This document shows, one piece after another, positions 5,760-6,825 of a stretch of DNA of 6,825 nt. Position numbers and translations under genes: made by a program. The notes below the pieces were generated by a model. That model was not told the origin of the DNA. It saw only the letters and a program-made list of their open reading frames with translations, and did no database searches. Each line of letters opens with the position of its first letter. The stretch's first letter is position 1. Source of the stretch: an uncultured Oxalobacteraceae bacterium (GTDB lineage Bacteria > Pseudomonadota > Gammaproteobacteria > Burkholderiales > Burkholderiaceae); NCBI GenBank assembly GCA_946479705.1, contig CAMLHI010000112.1, positions 1 through 6,825 of the forward strand, in the 5' to 3' direction.

Positions 5760-6740
5760 TTACGGTACGCGGCGCCGCACCATGACCGCCGCGCCGAGCA
5801 GCGCGACCAGCAGCAGGATGTTGGAGGGAGGTTCGCCCACCGCGCTGTCGGCAGCGGCGGACACGACTTGCTCGAGCAGTGGCGCGTTCGGCCCCTTGCC
5901 AGTCGGGTCGAGCTGCCGGACGATCTGCGGCCCGTGGCCCGGTTCGAGGATCGGCGATCGAACGGTAGCGGGCGCTGCCGATGGGCTGGCGGGCGTCTGA
6001 GTCGGTGCGAGCGTGGCGAAGGGCGGGCCGCCGGCCGTGCCGCCCGGGCCGCCGGGGGAGAAGCCGAATGGACCGCTCGAAGCCGGGGCTGGGCCTGACG
6101 CGGGCGGCAAGCTGTCGGTGACTTCCTGCGCCCGGCCCAGCACGTCACGCGGACCGCCCGCATGGCCGTATTCGACCGGGTCGACGATGGTGGCGGGACC
6201 GAGCGGCGTGGTGTCGGCCAGCAGCATGGTGAGCGATGGCGCCGGTGCCGTCAGCGCGGCCGGAGCGGCGCTTGGCTGGGCCGCCGGCGCGCCAGCGCTG
6301 GCAAGCGGTAAGGTGGCGGCGCCGGCAAGTGCCGCTCCCGGTCTGCCGGCGTGCGGCGCATTGTCGCCGCCCGCCAGGGCCGGGGTGCAGTTGTCGGACC
6401 GGGCGCAGTGCACGGCGCCTTGCGTCGCCCGCGGCAAGGCCGGCTCGTCCGCCGCGGTGGCGGCCAGGGCCAGGAGCGTGGGCATTGGCGGCGCCGCCGC
6501 CGCGAGCGCCGCGGGATGCGGTCGGGCCACGGCCGGCGCGACGGCCAGCGGCGCCAGCGCGGCCCCGACGCGTTCATTCCAGCCGGCTGCCTGCACAGCG
6601 CGTGCAATCGGCTTGCGCTTGTGGCCGAGATCGCTGTGACGTTCTGCCGGACGCTTCTCCATGGTCCAGACAGCAGCGATGCCACCAGCCGTCAGTGTTG
6701 CGCCAGCGACCCAGCCGGCGATAAGAAGCTGACGATACAT
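5760..6740 (-). CDS. Exported Ala/Pro/Gly-rich protein with PEP-CTERM-like anchor
   Basis: 326-residue protein with no enzymatic domain I recognise. Residues 5-25 (LLIAGWVAGATLTAGGIAAVW) form an N-terminal membrane or signal segment, followed by a basic stretch (29-47). The middle (55-290) is low-complexity and rich in Ala, Pro and Gly, with one Cys pair (C112, C118) and a Gly/Pro cluster (223-241, FGFSPGGPGGTAGGPPF). The C-terminus VGEPPSN (301-307), hydrophobic 308-321 and RRR (322-324) match the layout of a PEP-CTERM sorting signal, except that the usual Pro-Glu-Pro is Gly-Glu-Pro. In that family an exosortase (not in this window) processes the tail while the protein is exported, often with exopolysaccharide. 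Start ATG 6740 is supported by a G-rich ribosome site five bases upstream. A terminator follows. Monocistronic by layout. The gene call is good; the sorting-signal call is moderate. It could instead be a two-TM envelope protein. Confidence 0.72.
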   Translation of the reverse strand: MYRQLLIAGWVAGATLTAGGIAAVWTMEKRPAERHSDLGHKRKPIARAVQAAGWNERVGAALAPLAVAPAVARPHPAALAAAAPPMPTLLALAATAADEPALPRATQGAVHCARSDNCTPALAGGDNAPHAGRPGAALAGAATLPLASAGAPAAQPSAAPAALTAPAPSLTMLLADTTPLGPATIVDPVEYGHAGGPRDVLGRAQEVTDSLPPASGPAPASSGPFGFSPGGPGGTAGGPPFATLAPTQTPASPSAAPATVRSPILEPGHGPQIVRQLDPTGKGPNAPLLEQVVSAAADSAVGEPPSNILLLVALLGAAVMVRRRVP

Positions 6741-6745
6741 GATTA

Positions 6746-6754
6746 CCCCCCTTT
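6746..6754 (-). promoter_or_regulatory. G-rich ribosome binding site of the surface-protein gene
   Basis: AAAGGGGGG on the - strand ends five bases before ATG 6740. The run of six G is unusual for a Shine-Dalgarno but still offers an AGG core. It fixes the start codon, since the membrane segment begins right after this Met. Confidence 0.5.
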
Positions 6755-6777
6755 TATTGTTGGCGTCAGAATGTTTC

Positions 6778-6790
6778 CTTCACGCTGAAG
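6778..6790. repeat. Inverted repeat in the upstream region of the surface-protein gene
   Basis: CTTCA-CGC-TGAAG, 5-bp perfect arms with a three-base centre, 38 bases before the start codon. It directly abuts the promoter-like TAGGATAAC, a position suited to an operator or 5'-UTR hairpin. Short enough to be chance. Confidence 0.35.
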
Positions 6791-6819
6791 TTATCCTAGC
6801 ACCAATAAAAAAAAGGCAA
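6790..6819 (-). promoter_or_regulatory. Weak candidate promoter of the surface-protein gene
   Basis: On the - strand TTGCCT (6819-6814) could be a -35. GATAAC (6795-6790, 18-base spacing) or TAGGAT (6798-6793, 15-base spacing) could be the -10. A T8 tract fills the spacer. Neither pair is a good match, and I saw no sigma-54 GG/GC pair. The 5'-UTR would be about 40-45 bases. Confidence 0.25.
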
Positions 6820-6825
6820 CGTTCG
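6807..6825. terminator. Possible half of an intrinsic terminator cut by the window end
   Basis: The + strand ends A8-GGCAACG-TTCG. If the next bases are CGTTGCC, this is a stem closed by a C(UUCG)G tetraloop. The T8 tract on the - strand would then end transcripts of a leftward gene lying to the right of the window. Only one arm is visible, so this is a prediction. Confidence 0.3.

Noticed and set aside
5594..6163. Open frame of 189 codons on the - strand overlapping the end of the surface-protein gene
   Set aside because: Highly Arg/Pro/Ser-rich, runs through the predicted terminator and into the small ORF; another-frame shadow.
6013..6639. Open frame of 208 codons on the + strand opposite the surface-protein gene
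   Set aside because: Also Ala/Pro/Gly-rich, as any frame here would be. It lacks a credible ribosome site and membrane features, while the - strand frame has a start site, two membrane segments and a terminator.
6741..6825. A sigma-54 promoter for the PEP-CTERM-like gene
   Set aside because: Such genes are sometimes RpoN-controlled, but no GG-N10-GC pair with the consensus flanks is present on the - strand here.

Overview
The window is about 6.8 kb of GC-rich bacterial chromosome with almost no spacing between genes. The PEP-CTERM-like surface protein, the multi-PAS hybrid kinase with a cognate diguanylate cyclase, and the strong G/C bias at third codon positions fit a betaproteobacterium. 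A Massilia/Duganella-like Oxalobacteraceae is my best guess. This is inference from gene style; there is no rRNA or other taxonomic marker here.

Left part, + strand (1-4621): a two-gene signalling operon. A very large hybrid sensor histidine kinase is cut at its 5' end by the window edge. It reads TM, HAMP, three PAS domains, HisKA, HATPase, REC, REC, HPt. Its stop overlaps, as ATGA, the start of a 304-residue REC-GGDEF response regulator with intact GGEEF and I-site motifs. The likely logic is that the kinase senses a periplasmic or cytoplasmic cue, runs an internal His-Asp-His relay, and passes phosphate to the cyclase to set c-di-GMP levels.

Middle part, - strand (4606-5631): a compact three-cistron unit read right to left. 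It starts with a 36-codon small ORF with its own strong Shine-Dalgarno sequence. An ATGA overlap then leads into a MaoC/hot-dog (R)-enoyl-CoA-hydratase-like protein, and an 8-bp overlap into a second one. Both hydratases keep the Asp-x4-His catalytic pair. The last gene converges on the cyclase gene and their 3' ends overlap by 16 bp, so no intrinsic terminator fits between them.

Right part, - strand (5760-6740): a 326-residue Ala/Pro/Gly-rich exported protein with an N-terminal membrane segment and a C-terminal Glu-Pro / hydrophobic / Arg-Arg-Arg tail. The tail looks like a divergent PEP-CTERM (exosortase) sorting signal. A probable intrinsic terminator follows it at about 5700-5731, just before the hydratase unit. 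Its 5' region (6741-6825) holds a G-rich ribosome binding site, weak promoter-like elements, an inverted repeat, and an A8/T8 tract next to what may be half of another terminator cut by the window edge.

There is no gene-free stretch above 300 bases. The largest gap is 5632-5759. I saw no tRNA, rRNA, CRISPR array, insertion sequence or attachment site. Nothing here is clearly a new system. The least explained items are the coupled 36-residue ORF, the variant PEP-CTERM protein, and the pair of apparently active hydratases.
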